64,000 nucleotides of DNA from positions 50,515 through 114,514 of the forward strand of contig DAHVDE010000014.1 in assembly GCA_027313705.1 (NCBI GenBank), in the 5' to 3' direction. The notes under the pieces were generated by a model that searched no databases, was not told the origin of the DNA, and saw only the letters and a list, made by a program, of their open reading frames with translations. The first letter of the stretch is position 1. Each line of letters begins with the position of its first letter. Below, in pieces: positions 44,230 to 54,270 of this stretch. The stretch is from Actinomycetota bacterium (GTDB lineage Bacteria; Actinomycetota; Actinomycetes; Streptosporangiales; Streptosporangiaceae). The translations under genes and the position numbers were made by a program.

Positions 44230-46730
44230 CGTGCTGTCTCCGTTGGAAGCACGTATCTGCGAGGCAACACCGGGGCGCGATGCCGGCCTCGCGGCTGGCC
44301 TGCTGGTTGAAGTCCTCTCCCGAACCGGGCGTATGACAGGTAGCCTCCCGCGGTCCAGCGGCGAAGGCACAGGGCGCCGCACAGCAACGCAAGGACGTCG
44401 ATGATGCCAAGTACAGAAAGCAACGGTCCGTCAACCGTGTGATCGAGCACGCCCGGACTTGGCCACGTCAGGCCTCCGCCCACAATTGCGGCGTGCTTTC
44501 CGCCAATAAGCACCCGAGTTACGCTGACACCCTGATGAGGCGTCAGCGGCACTCCAGGAAGAGAGGCCTCCTCCACCGGTTGAAGCCACCACGATGGCGT
44601 GGGAGCTGGCAGCGTGATCTGGTCACGCCAGCGTGCGCCGCTGATGGTCGCGGTGGCGGTGCCTGAGTGCAGGGACACGAGCAGCCACCGCATATGAAGG
44701 CTTCCATTCCACCCGATCAGACCCGCGCTGCGGCGCTGATCGCGCAAGCTCAGCGTCAGCTGGCCCTTGGAAGACACGATGGACGCTGGCACGTCGTAGG
44801 TAATGACCGCCCAGCCCGGTGCAACCCAGGTGGTATGGCTCGACGGGATGATCAGACGGTGAGAAGCTGGAGCTGGGCTATCATCGCGGCGCTGCGCCTG
44901 ACGCCCTCGGTGATGTCGCTGGCCGGCGGCGTGGTGATCGATGCGGCGGCCCTGCGCAGCCAGGGCTGGCGCACCGCGCAGAACCTCCGCACGGATACGC
45001 CAGGCCGGCCTGCCGACCAGGGTGCTGACCCACAGCGAATGCACCTGCCTCTTCTCACGTGGCCAGCCCGGGATCCTCAGCGCCTGAACGGCACCTTTCC
45101 CGAATTCTGCCGTGCCTGCCTTCGTCTGTGCGAAGAACGGCTGCGTCGTCACCTTCAGCTCCAGTGACGATGCGACGCTGCTCTCACGGGCGGCGAGAAT
45201 TTCCTGCGGCGAGAAGGTAATCAGCGAATGTTCTGGCGTATTGGATATAGCGCCGGGCAGAAAAGCCGTAATCGAAGTGAAATCTGCCAGCGTTGACGGC
45301 CCGCGTGCTCCAACTTCCTGCCAGAACGCCGGCTGCAACGACCAGGTCGCAAGAAACGCCGAGCCGAGCGTCCCGGCGGCGATTGACGAACGAGCCACGA
45401 TGAGGCGCAGGCGGGCCTGGGCCATCGCCCGGCGCATGCGAAAGGACACCAGCAGGAGGCCAAGCGCGACTATCACGACGCCGGCCCTGGCCGACCAGTC
45501 TGCCGCCAGGAAGCTCTGCGGGAACGGCCAGCCGCTAGCTCCCGTCCTTGCCCACATGTCGTACCAGTAACTTTGAAAACTGCCGCCGTAAACGAAGAGG
45601 AGCCCGCCTGCGAGCTGGAGAGACGGTCCGAGAATGATGACTGCCGGACTCAGTTCCGAGCAGAGGCCAACAAGGCACAGTCCACCGAGGACGAGCACGG
45701 CGAACTGCGGAAGCGCTCCTGGATCGAGGAGAGTCATGCACAGAAGAAGAACGCCAGCTACCAGGATTCCCAGCCGTCTGCTATCGATAGCGCTACCGGT
45801 TCTTCTGGCCTTACGCGCTGCTAGGACCATGATCATGAGCGACGTTGCCGACGCCACGGCCAGCCAGCCAGGTCCAGGCGATAGATCGAACACCGACCAC
45901 AACGACCAGCCAACGGACTCGGCAACGTGCGCGTTTCCCGGATTGCTCGCGGCGGCGGCGGAGAAAGAAAGACCCCCGAGAAGGCTGGTGCGGCCGAGAG
46001 AGGTTGCCAGCAATGGCCCGAAGCAGAAGGCCAAGGCGCCCGCGCAGCCCGCAACGAAGCGATAAAGCTCGCGGCGTTCGACGATGGACACGCAGTACCA
46101 GAAGATGACAACGAGCACGGTCAAAGCGGGAAGGTACTCGATGCCGGCGCCCAGCCCGGCGACAATCCCGGCAAGCAGGGGTCGGCGCCGCAAGCTCAAG
46201 TCCAGGGACAGCACGACAGCCAAAATCGTCAGCGACTCGATCTGGCCATGTCCCGCTGAAACCCAGAGCGGGACGGGCGAGATCAGCCAGAGAGTTGCTA
46301 TCAGGGCTGGTCGCCGGCATTGCAGTTGTCTGCCGAGATCGGCGAGCACCGCTGCGACGACGAGATCGGCGAGGACTAGGGGCAGCTTCCATGCCAGTGC
46401 CTGGGCTGCTGCACCGGACATGCCCAGGTGCGCAAGGACGAAAGAAAGGCTCTGAGACCCGACCGCGAGGATGCTCAGGTCGAATCCAAATTTCCAGCGG
46501 TAGAAGAGCGGTACGCCCCATCGCAGCCATGCACCGCTCGCACTGGTCAACGAGACGAGATCGTAGGGATGACCAGAAACGGGCAGCAACGCCAGAGCCG
46601 CCAGTACGTGGAAGACCGCGGCAACCGCGGGTGCCCGGCCGAGCCCACCGCCATGGCGACGGGATGCTGGAGTCCGTCGCAGTCGATGCCTAGGGCGGCT
46701 ATGCACGGCTCGTTGGCAAACTGTGCGCAA
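44226..46730 (-). CDS. Polytopic membrane glycosyltransferase-like protein (GT-C)
   Basis: An 834-residue membrane protein with about ten helices in the first 480 residues, including WLISPVPLWVSAGHGQIES, where the HGQIE loop resembles the acidic active-site loop of GT-C mannosyltransferases. A long extracytoplasmic domain and one C-terminal helix (LLSVLGIIDVLALLCGALCL) follow. Residues about 573-617 look out of frame. The adjacent frame (ASITTPPASDITEGV) is more protein-like there, which points to two compensating one-base shifts near 45,010 and 44,880. The start at 46730 overlaps the GT2 gene by 32 bp; a later start is possible. It likely polymerises or modifies lipid-linked glycan outside the membrane. 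Confidence 0.8.
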   Translation of the reverse strand: MRTVCQRAVHSRPRHRLRRTPASRRHGGGLGRAPAVAAVFHVLAALALLPVSGHPYDLVSLTSASGAWLRWGVPLFYRWKFGFDLSILAVGSQSLSFVLAHLGMSGAAAQALAWKLPLVLADLVVAAVLADLGRQLQCRRPALIATLWLISPVPLWVSAGHGQIESLTILAVVLSLDLSLRRRPLLAGIVAGLGAGIEYLPALTVLVVIFWYCVSIVERRELYRFVAGCAGALAFCFGPLLATSLGRTSLLGGLSFSAAAASNPGNAHVAESVGWSLWSVFDLSPGPGWLAVASATSLMIMVLAARKARRTGSAIDSRRLGILVAGVLLLCMTLLDPGALPQFAVLVLGGLCLVGLCSELSPAVIILGPSLQLAGGLLFVYGGSFQSYWYDMWARTGASGWPFPQSFLAADWSARAGVVIVALGLLLVSFRMRRAMAQARLRLIVARSSIAAGTLGSAFLATWSLQPAFWQEVGARGPSTLADFTSITAFLPGAISNTPEHSLITFSPQEILAARESSVASSLELKVTTQPFFAQTKAGTAEFGKGAVQALRIPGWPREKRQVHSLWVSTLVGRPAWRIRAEVLRGAPALAAQGRRIDHHAAGQRHHRGRQAQRRDDSPAPASHRLIIPSSHTTWVAPGWAVITYDVPASIVSSKGQLTLSLRDQRRSAGLIGWNGSLHMRWLLVSLHSGTATATISGARWRDQITLPAPTPSWWLQPVEEASLPGVPLTPHQGVSVTRVLIGGKHAAIVGGGLTWPSPGVLDHTVDGPLLSVLGIIDVLALLCGALCLRRWTAGGYLSYARFGRGLQPAGQPRGRHRAPVLPRRYVLPTETAR

Positions 46731-47592
46731 CCCTGTCCCATTGAGCGTAGCCCTCGTCCGGTCGCATCAGTCCTGCTGACCGCTCGGCCCGCAGGCACAT
46801 CCTGAGGGCGAGCCAGGCAGCGGCGCTCAACGGCCGCCGTCGCATGCTCGCGGAGGCGGCGCGGCCCACGACCTTCCACGGCAATGGCTCCGCCCAGTTG
46901 CCCGCGAGCTGCGACTGGGCGAATACGGTCCGCGCGTAATCGGACCTGAGCTCGTCATATGTCCCGACCGGCTGGTAATACACGACCGCTCCCGGCCGGT
47001 AGACGATTTCCCACCCCGCGGCTTTCGCGCGCGAGGCAACTATCCGGTCGCACGGCCATTGGTGGTCGGTATGGGATAGCCACGCCGCCCGGCGCACGGC
47101 CATCAGGCGCCCGATAGGCAAGAAGTCGTGGTTGAAGAGCCGGCTCTTGACCTCGTGGAGCATCACGGCGCTGAAGGCTGCGGAGCGACCCACGAGCGGG
47201 TTGACTGAGCGCCCGCTGACGGGTTCACTGCGTGCCGCGACAAGTCCGACCGCGGGTCGTGCGAAGCCGCGCAGCAGAGCGGAGAAAGCATGCTCATCCA
47301 CGCGGCAATCGGCGTCGACGAAGAAAAGCAAGGACGCGGAGCTGCGGGCAACGCCAAGTGACCAGGCTGCCAGCGGGCCGAGCCTGCGGCCCTGCCGGAT
47401 CGCGGTCGCGCCGTGCGCTCGTGCGACATCAGAGGTCTTGTCGGTGCTGAGGTCATCGACCACGATGACCTCAGCTTCTGCCGCTCCGGCGTATTCGAGA
47501 GCCCGGCGGACGCTGTCGAGGCACCCGCCAAGGCGGGTGCCTTCGTTGCGCGCTGGGATGATCACCGCGAGATCGGGAAGGCCGGTTCTCAT
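46699..47592 (-). CDS. Glycosyltransferase family 2
   Basis: A 297-residue GT-A enzyme. It opens with LAVIIPARNEGTRLGGCL. Nucleotide-binding VIVVDDLSTDKT follows, then the metal-binding DxD-like motif FFVDADCRVDEHAF and a later QWPCDRIVASRAK segment. It lacks transmembrane helices, so it acts at the cytoplasmic membrane face. The ATG at 47592 overlaps the stop of the GT4 half-gene upstream. It belongs to the same coupled polysaccharide operon. Confidence 0.92.
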   Translation of the reverse strand: MRTGLPDLAVIIPARNEGTRLGGCLDSVRRALEYAGAAEAEVIVVDDLSTDKTSDVARAHGATAIRQGRRLGPLAAWSLGVARSSASLLFFVDADCRVDEHAFSALLRGFARPAVGLVAARSEPVSGRSVNPLVGRSAAFSAVMLHEVKSRLFNHDFLPIGRLMAVRRAAWLSHTDHQWPCDRIVASRAKAAGWEIVYRPGAVVYYQPVGTYDELRSDYARTVFAQSQLAGNWAEPLPWKVVGRAASASMRRRPLSAAAWLALRMCLRAERSAGLMRPDEGYAQWDRVAHSLPTSRA

Positions 47593-48197
47593 CGTTCCAC
47601 GACCTCCGCCTGATAGGTACCTGGTCCCGCCTGCCGCGGTACCTGGCGAGGCACTGGCGGCTTGGTGCCTCGCGCCACTGCGAGGATCGCGTTAGCGACC
47701 TCCGCCCACGGGACCACGCCGGCAGGCATGGTCATGGGTCCGCAGCCGCCAGCAACCGACGTGAGCAGCTGGACCAGACCGAAGGCCAGGGACGTCGGAT
47801 TAGCGCGGGTGAGGACGCCTCCCGATGCCCGGATCGAGTCCCGAAGGCCCGGCACGTCGTAGCCGATCGGGACGGTGCCGCTGGCGGCGGCCTCGGTGAC
47901 GACGAGTCCCCAGCCCTCACGAACGGACGTGGTGACCAGTACGTGAGCGCGTGCCAGGCGATCCCGCTTCTCCTCCTCGGACACTCGCCCGAGGAGGAGC
48001 ACGCCCGGGCAGGACATCCGGCGAAGCCTCGCCTCCTGCGGACCACTCCCGATTACCCAAAGCTGCGCATCGGGCATCTGTCGGCGGACGTGACAGAAGG
48101 CCTCGATGGCGTGGTCAGGCCGCTTATTGGCGCTCAGTCGTCCGATGAAAACGACGGTCGGGACCGGCTCCTTCTCGCCAGCAGATCGTGCCGTCAT
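47589..48197 (-). CDS. C-terminal (donor-binding) half of a split GT4 glycosyltransferase
   Basis: A 202-residue protein equal to the second Rossmann domain of a GT4 enzyme: VVFIGRLSANKRPDHAIEAF, VIGSGPQEARLRRM, and REGWGLVVTEAAASGTVPI with the E-x7-E-like pair. The matching N-terminal half is the tail of the preceding protein (48194-50884). The ATG at 48197 overlaps that protein's TGA as ATGA. The two halves may therefore be a genuine split enzyme or the result of a one-base shift at the junction. A longer start at 48209 is possible. Confidence 0.85.
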   Translation of the reverse strand: MTARSAGEKEPVPTVVFIGRLSANKRPDHAIEAFCHVRRQMPDAQLWVIGSGPQEARLRRMSCPGVLLLGRVSEEEKRDRLARAHVLVTTSVREGWGLVVTEAAASGTVPIGYDVPGLRDSIRASGGVLTRANPTSLAFGLVQLLTSVAGGCGPMTMPAGVVPWAEVANAILAVARGTKPPVPRQVPRQAGPGTYQAEVVER

Positions 48198-50884
48198 GCC
48201 GGCACCCATCCTTCCGGCACGACCGTGACACGTCGCAGGCCGTATTCCGCTAGCGATCTACGGCTCGACTCGGACACCGTGACAACCGGCACCTCCCGGT
48301 ATGTCCGCAGCCAGGCCGGCTCCAGGAGGTAACGGCCGAGAGCGGAGATCGGCCAGGGAGTCTCGTACCGCCAGATCTCCCTGGCGACCTGGTGGACGAC
48401 AGCCACGGTAGGCACGTTCCCTACGAAGCGCGGACAAAGGAACGGCCTCGTGTTCACGCAATCGATCACGAGATCGAATTGGCCGTCCCCCTCGCGCCGC
48501 CAGTAGCGCCTGGCCGCCCGGTATACGCCGAGGCGCCCGCCGCGCCTGATGATCTGCACTCCGTCAGCGACCTCACGCACCGGCCTGCCGGCCACGGAGG
48601 CACAGAAGATGGTCACCTCGTGGCCGCACCTGACCCACTCACGCGCCACCGACTGCAGGTAGACCTCGGCGCCACCGGCTAGGGGATGCGCGAGATCCCG
48701 CCAGTTGTAGGCAAGTATCCGCAGTGGCCGGCCTGAAGGTCCTGAGCCCGCGAGCGAGTCCGTCTTTGCGCCTGGAGCCAGCGGCCGGGGGCGTGCGCTC
48801 GGCCGGAACCTGGACACTTGAGCGTTGGCAGAGACTGGCGCAAGCCGCGGACCGTAGAAGTGCGCAATGCTCAGCCGGCCGAAGATGGCGAGTGTGTCGA
48901 GGAGCGTTCGCCAGACCGCCCGAGGTGAGATCGTGGTCGTGAAGCGCTCGGCTATCTGAACCGGGAGCTCAATGAAATTCCGGTAGCCCATCTGGCGGGC
49001 GACGACGAGCAGTTCGAGGTCGAACGCGAAACGCTTCTCAACCATCCTCGGGAGAACGGCCGCGAGCGTCTCGCGCCTGATGAGCTTAATGCCAGTCTGG
49101 GTGTCTCTAGTCGGCAGCCGGAAGAGCAAGCTCGTCAGCCGCTGGTAGCCGGACGAGTAGAGCCGTCTGAGCGGCGGGTATATGACGTCCGAACCAGGAT
49201 GCAGCTTGCTGCCGAGGACCACATCCGGCTCGCCCGCCCTGATCGCCGCAAGGAAGCGGCTCAGCTGCCTGGCCGGAATGTCGCCGTCACCGTCGATGAA
49301 ACCGAGGTAGCGGCCTCGCCCCTGAGCCAGGCCCACTCGCAGCGCGGCTCCCTTGCCCTGGTTCTCCTTCAGCTCGATTATCCGGACCTCGTCGATCACG
49401 GCGATTGACGCCGGACTTCCATCGGTCGAGCCGTCAGATACGGCGATCACCTCGAAGGTGACCCGCTCGGCCCTGAGGGCGTCAACGACGGCTTGCACGT
49501 GGCGAGCCAGGCGGTGGCCAGGGTTGTAGAACGGAATGACGAGGCTGAGGTCGATCTCGGCAGGAGGGAGTTCGACGGCGCCGTCGTTCAGCGCGGCGGC
49601 ACCAAAGACCGGCCGCGCGACCGCTGCCATAGCTGGCAGGGATACGGCCGCCAGCACCAATATGCTTGCCGCCAGCATGCAGCCTGCTATGGTCTCCATC
49701 CCGCGGGGCAACACGGCCACCAGCATCGATACAAGTGCCACCCCGATCCAGCTATACAAAGCGGCTACAGAGCGGCGGACGATGTGGAAGTAAGTGAACA
49801 AGCTGATGATGCCGAGGATGACGGAAATCAGGGCAATGATCCCGACTATGCTCGCCGCGTCCAGGTAGTTCGAGCCGAAGAGCACGCCGACGACTACGCC
49901 TGGCACTCCTGCTAGGACCGCGAAAGCCGCTAGCCCGATGACGGTGACCAGCCCGAGCGTCTGAGTGAGAGCTTTGCCAGTTCCAGTGCCTGCGGCATGA
50001 GCGGAGGCAAGCCGGGGAAAGGCTACTGCCACGAGCGCGGCCGGCAAGTACAGGGCGATGTGGCCCGCGACCGCCGCGGCCGTGTAGAGACCTGCGGCGA
50101 CGGCCGCGAGGTAGTGACGGGCAAGAAAAGTGTCGATCCCGGTCAGCATCGTGTAGCCGGCGAGCGCGGCGATCGACAGCGCGGCATCGCGCAGCGAGAT
50201 CCGCGCCTGGTTAAGTCCCCTGGCGAATACTTCCCGCCTCGCGATCAGGAGGAGGACCGAGGTCGTGAACACCTGACCGATCACCGTCGCCGCCACCGCG
50301 CCCTGCAGCCCGAAACCGCCCGCGACGAGCAGGGCACCGCAGACCAGTCGCAGCGCACCGCCGCCGAGGAACGTGGCGACCGCGACGGGCACGAATCGCA
50401 ACTTGCCGAGGAGCGCACCCTGCAGGACAGCGGCGACGACCGCCAGCGGGACCCAGGCGCCAATGGCCAGATCGAAGAACGGGGACTTCAGGTTCAGGAA
50501 ACCGTCGATCAGCGGTGTGGCAATCCAGACGGCGGCCATCGCCGCGACGCTCCAGAGCGCCGCCTTCGCTGTCAATCTGCGCAGCGACATCCGCTCTTTG
50601 CCCGTGCCGGAGACGACGGCCTGAGTCACGGCGAGCTGTACGGCTCCGAGCGGGACGGCAAGCACGGAAATGACGTTCAGAACGGCGCCGAGCGCTCCGT
50701 AATACGACGGGCCGAGCTGGCGGCTGATCAGGAGATGGAACAGGAAATTAAGCCCGTTGACCCCCGTCGTAGCGACGACGAAAGACCAGCCGCCGCCCCC
50801 TAGCGGGCCTGAAAATACTCGCCTTCGCAGGCTGCCCCGAGCGCCCGCTGGCTGGCCTGGCGCTCGACCGAGGACTATGCGCAT
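48194..50884 (-). CDS. Flippase-GT2-GT4(N-half) fusion protein
   Basis: An 896-residue fusion. Residues about 30-430 are a multi-helix polysaccharide flippase (FVVATTGVNGLNFLFHLL, ISRQLGPSYYGALGAVLN). About 445-690 is a GT2 domain of the dolichyl-phosphate-sugar synthase type (LVIPFYNPG, AVSDGSTDGSP, GFIDGDGDIP, TRDTQTGIKLIRRE). About 720-896 is the acceptor domain of a GT4 enzyme (YNWRDLAHPLAGGAEVYL to VTVVPEGWVPA). The ATG at 50884 starts the operon. Combining lipid-sugar synthesis, transfer and translocation in one chain would keep the steps together at the membrane. The GT4 completes itself only with the next gene product. Confidence 0.88.
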   Translation of the reverse strand: MRIVLGRAPGQPAGARGSLRRRVFSGPLGGGGWSFVVATTGVNGLNFLFHLLISRQLGPSYYGALGAVLNVISVLAVPLGAVQLAVTQAVVSGTGKERMSLRRLTAKAALWSVAAMAAVWIATPLIDGFLNLKSPFFDLAIGAWVPLAVVAAVLQGALLGKLRFVPVAVATFLGGGALRLVCGALLVAGGFGLQGAVAATVIGQVFTTSVLLLIARREVFARGLNQARISLRDAALSIAALAGYTMLTGIDTFLARHYLAAVAAGLYTAAAVAGHIALYLPAALVAVAFPRLASAHAAGTGTGKALTQTLGLVTVIGLAAFAVLAGVPGVVVGVLFGSNYLDAASIVGIIALISVILGIISLFTYFHIVRRSVAALYSWIGVALVSMLVAVLPRGMETIAGCMLAASILVLAAVSLPAMAAVARPVFGAAALNDGAVELPPAEIDLSLVIPFYNPGHRLARHVQAVVDALRAERVTFEVIAVSDGSTDGSPASIAVIDEVRIIELKENQGKGAALRVGLAQGRGRYLGFIDGDGDIPARQLSRFLAAIRAGEPDVVLGSKLHPGSDVIYPPLRRLYSSGYQRLTSLLFRLPTRDTQTGIKLIRRETLAAVLPRMVEKRFAFDLELLVVARQMGYRNFIELPVQIAERFTTTISPRAVWRTLLDTLAIFGRLSIAHFYGPRLAPVSANAQVSRFRPSARPRPLAPGAKTDSLAGSGPSGRPLRILAYNWRDLAHPLAGGAEVYLQSVAREWVRCGHEVTIFCASVAGRPVREVADGVQIIRRGGRLGVYRAARRYWRREGDGQFDLVIDCVNTRPFLCPRFVGNVPTVAVVHQVAREIWRYETPWPISALGRYLLEPAWLRTYREVPVVTVSESSRRSLAEYGLRRVTVVPEGWVPA

Positions 50885-51212
50885 ATCTCACTTCCCGTGC
50901 CGAGTTGAAAGGATACGGAGAATCCATCCATCAACGCACTCACCATTAGAATTTGTGAATCTCACTGTCGGTACCGGGGCTGATGTTACTGGAAAGATCA
51001 CTCGTGCGGAGGTGATCGCAGATCAACTCCGGAGTCTATCTATTGTCCTCATGGCGATCCGGACTATAAAGACATTCTCGCACTTCAGGAGCCTGAAGAC
51101 GGTAGTTTGCCGGATTCTTCTGGCTTAGGAATTATCCGCGTCCCGCCTATCTGGCCATGTTCTTTGCGACGCGCCACGAGCGCTGCTAACCTGCTGTGCG
51201 GAGGTAATTCTG
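50885..51212. promoter_or_regulatory. Divergent intergenic region before the polysaccharide operon
   Basis: These 328 bases carry no gene I can support and are clearly less GC-rich than the flanks. They must contain the promoter of the leftward polysaccharide operon and that of the small Ig-like protein. GGAGG at 51200-51204 is the ribosome site of the latter. I could not pick a promoter pair. Confidence 0.45.
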
Positions 51213-51662
51213 ATGCGAATAATTCAGTCAAGAGTCGGCATTCTATTGGCCGGAGCGACGTTGCTGACAGCAGGCGCGTCGAGCCTTGCCCTCGCGGTTC
51301 CGAATCAAGCGACACCCCAGCCCGTGTGCTACAGCGCCTGCGCCGCATCTGCCTGGCTGACCCAGGCGTGGAAAATCGTCGCCGTCGGCCACGAGCAGTT
51401 CCAGCTTTACCAAGTAACGGTTAGGCCTGCTGTTGTAGGGCTCGGCCAAACACCGACGGGCACTGTGACAATAGAGTCCGGATCCACGACGTTGTGCACG
51501 ATCGTGCTGTCACGCGGGCGAGGGTCCTGTTCGCCTTCATCCAATGCGTTGCCGCCGGGCTTTCACGGCATCCGCGGGTACTACAGCGGAGACGCGACGT
51601 TCGCCGCATCCGTATCGAATACCGTGACGCTCCAGGTCATTCGTTTCGGCTCGGGCGACTGA
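51213..51662 (+). CDS. Small secreted Ig-like (Big_3-type) domain protein
   Basis: A 149-residue exported protein. A signal peptide (MRIIQSRVGILLAGATLLTA, cleavage near ALA) is followed by a short linker with two cysteines (VCYSAC). One bacterial Ig-like domain follows: TPTGTVTIESGS, then CTIVLSRGRGSC and GIRGYYSGDATFAASVSNTVTL. Such domains usually occur in arrays on surface proteins; a single copy with a signal peptide is unusual. The ATG at 51213 has GGAGG eight bases upstream. The gene ends 10 bases before repeat copy B. Confidence 0.82.
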   Translation: MRIIQSRVGILLAGATLLTAGASSLALAVPNQATPQPVCYSACAASAWLTQAWKIVAVGHEQFQLYQVTVRPAVVGLGQTPTGTVTIESGSTTLCTIVLSRGRGSCSPSSNALPPGFHGIRGYYSGDATFAASVSNTVTLQVIRFGSGD

Positions 51663-51672
51663 TGGCGCGTTG

Positions 51673-51723
51673 AGCCTTTGGTGCTTGCTGGCTGCGAAGG
51701 TCTTTGATCTTAAGTTGATCGTG
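51673..51723 (+). repeat. Interspersed repeat, copy B
   Basis: Second copy of the element of about 45 bp (core GGTGCTTGCTGGCTGCGAAG, ending AGTTGATCGT). It lies between the Ig-like gene and the broken start of the TIGR02680 relic, which begins about 12 bases further on. Confidence 0.7.
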
Positions 51724-51734
51724 CCAGTCGCCCG

Positions 51735-54270
51735 GTCTCCTGCTTATCCAGCTCAGGCAGCCGCAGCTTTCCAAGCGGCCGGACGAGAAGCCGCTCTCGC
51801 TTGCGCTGACCGAGGCGCTGCCGCCGCTCAGCGCTGACCTGCTGACCACGGTCGCTGACGCGTTCCGCGGCAGGTACGCCATGATCGCGGCGAAGCGGAA
51901 AGCGGCCGAGCCCCGGTCGGCCCAGAGCCGCTACGAGCAGCTTGGCCGGGAACTCCTCGCTGCTGAGGAAGCGCATGCGGCCGCCGGCTACGAGCTGCGG
52001 ACAGTCCAGCTTGAGCTGGAAGACCTCGCGCGGCGGCGAACGAGCTCGATGCCAGGCGGGACGCGTTGCGCCAGGACCCGACGATGCGCGACGCCGAGCG
52101 ACTTGAGCAGCTGCGTGACGAGGCACGCCGGCGCGAGCAGACGGCAGGTACCAGGGAAGCTGATCGTGATCGCCTGACTGGCGAGGCGCGGAAGCACGCC
52201 GGTCGTGCCGACGAGACCGCCGGCCGGGCGAGCGCTGCGAGGAACGCTCTGGACGGGTCAGGGACCAGGCTGCAGCGGCGGCCACTGCGGCTGGCTGTGC
52301 GGCGGATCATGAAGTGGCGCTGGAAGGCTGGGAACACGACCCGCTGCGAGCCAGGCGCCAGACGCAAGCACTTGCCGAGCGTCAGGCACAGGAGGTAGGC
52401 CAGCTCAAGAAGCTGCTCACCGAGGCTGACAGGCGGCGGACGGCGCTGCGGGAGGTGCGCAGCGAGGAAGAGCGGCTTGTTGCCGAGGGACAGCAGGCCG
52501 CGGAGCTGCTCGCCGCTGCTGAGCATGAGGCAGACGAGCGAGCCGCTGAGCTGGCCGACGCCTACCTGACCTATCTCAGCGGGTTGACCGAGTTGCTGGT
52601 CGCTGATCCTGACGACGTGGTCGAAGGACTGCGAGCCTGGGCAGCGATCGGCGACGGGACTAACCCGGCGGTCGCGGCCATCAACGACGCGGCGATGTCA
52701 GCGCAAGCCCAACTCGGCCGGCTGAGCGCCGGTCTCGCTGCCCGGCAGGCCGAGCACAGCACCCGCGCGGGCGAGCTTGAAGCGGAGATCGAGCGGCTGC
52801 GCGCGGGCGGGCACGACGCTCCGCCGCGCCCGCGCACGACCGAGTCCTGCGTGAGGGATGACCGCCCTGGAGCGCCACTGTGGAAGGTGACTGATTTCGT
52901 GCCGCACGTGCCGCCTGAGCACCGCGCCGGGCTCGAGGCGGCGCTTGATGCGGCCGGAATACTCGATGCGTGGGTCACGCCTGACGGGAAGCTGGTCGCC
53001 GGCGACGTGACCGTCGTGTCCGGGCTTGCGCCCGTACCCGGTCCGTCATGCGCGAGCGTACTTACCCCCGCAGTGGATGACCGCGATCCCCAGGCGAGGC
53101 TGCTGTCCCGCGAGACTGTTCGCGGCGTTCTCGCGGCCATCGGCCTCGGCGATGGAACGGGGACCGGAACCACATGGGTGATGCCGGACGGACGCTGGGC
53201 GAACGGGGTGCTCGGCGGTGCCTGGCATAAGGACAGCGCCGAACATATCGGTGAGGGGGCGCGCGAGTCCGCCCGCCGTGCCGCGATCGAGCGGCTCTCC
53301 GGGGAACTCAGCCAGCAGCGCAACGCGATCGCCGACGTTGACGAAGCGCTAGCCGGCCTGCGCGTCAGGGAAGAGCGGCTCGCGGCGGAGCACCGCACGG
53401 TGCCGCCGGACACCGACGTCAGGGATGCCCGCACGATAGCGGCGGCGCGGAGTTGCGGGAGAAGCGGGCAGGGGCGATGGCCGGGCACGGGCATTCAGCA
53501 GGCCTGACGCTCATCAAGGGCGTCATCGTGGTCGACGTGGTCTTCCAGGGCCGCAAGCATGACCTCGCCGGGCTGGTCGAGGCGCTCGGCGAGGAAGTGG
53601 AGCAGCGAGCACGGCTGCTGTCGGCCAGGGATCGGGAGATCCTGGAGAACCACCTGCTCAACGAGGTCGCGGGGACGCTGCACGAGTTGATCACGGCTGC
53701 CGAGGGCGAGGTCAGGCAGATGAACGAGGAGCTGCAATCCCGGCTGACCTCGACCGGCATGAAGCTGCGGCTGACCTGGCAGCAGGCCAGGAACGCGCCG
53801 GACGGGCTTGACCAGGTCAGGCACAAGCTACGCCAGACCATCGATGCCTGGTCCGCTGCGGAACGGGCCGCGGTGGGGGCGTTCCTGCAACAGCGCATCG
53901 CCGCCGAGCACGCGGACAACCCGGCGGCCCGCTGGACCGAGGCGCTGACGGCCGCGCTCGACTACCACAAATGGCACGAGTTCACGATCCAGCGTTTTCA
54001 GGAGGGGCAGTGGCGTCCGGCTACCGGCCCGGCGTCAGGTGGCGAACGTGCCCTAGGTGGCGTCGGTGCCGCTGTTCGCCGCCGCATCAAGCGCACTACA
54101 AGTCGGCTGGCCGCCCGTTCGCGCCCCGGCTGATCGCGCTCGACGAGGCGTTCGCGGGGGTCGACGACGATTCCCGTGCCAAGTGCCTCGGGCTGCTCGC
54201 CACCTTCGACATGGATGTCGTCATGATGTGGCGCGGACGACGTGACGGAGTCCGTGACCGGGTCACAAGC
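51735..54270 (+). pseudogene. Wadjet type III JetC (TIGR02680-type SMC ATPase) relic
   Basis: Pieces of a TIGR02680 protein lie in order but in changing frames. LRQPQLSKRPDEKPLS begins at about 51,740, with coiled coil to about 53,440 and frame changes near 52,050, 52,290 and 53,440. A further segment holds the ABC signature TGPASGGERAL at about 54,030. The Walker B LIALDEAFAGVDDDSR lies in yet another frame near 54,130. The N-terminal portion with Walker A is missing, and the total is about 830 codons against well over 1200 normally. At least four shifts and truncation mean it is dead. JetC is the SMC-like motor of the anti-plasmid Wadjet system. Confidence 0.82.
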
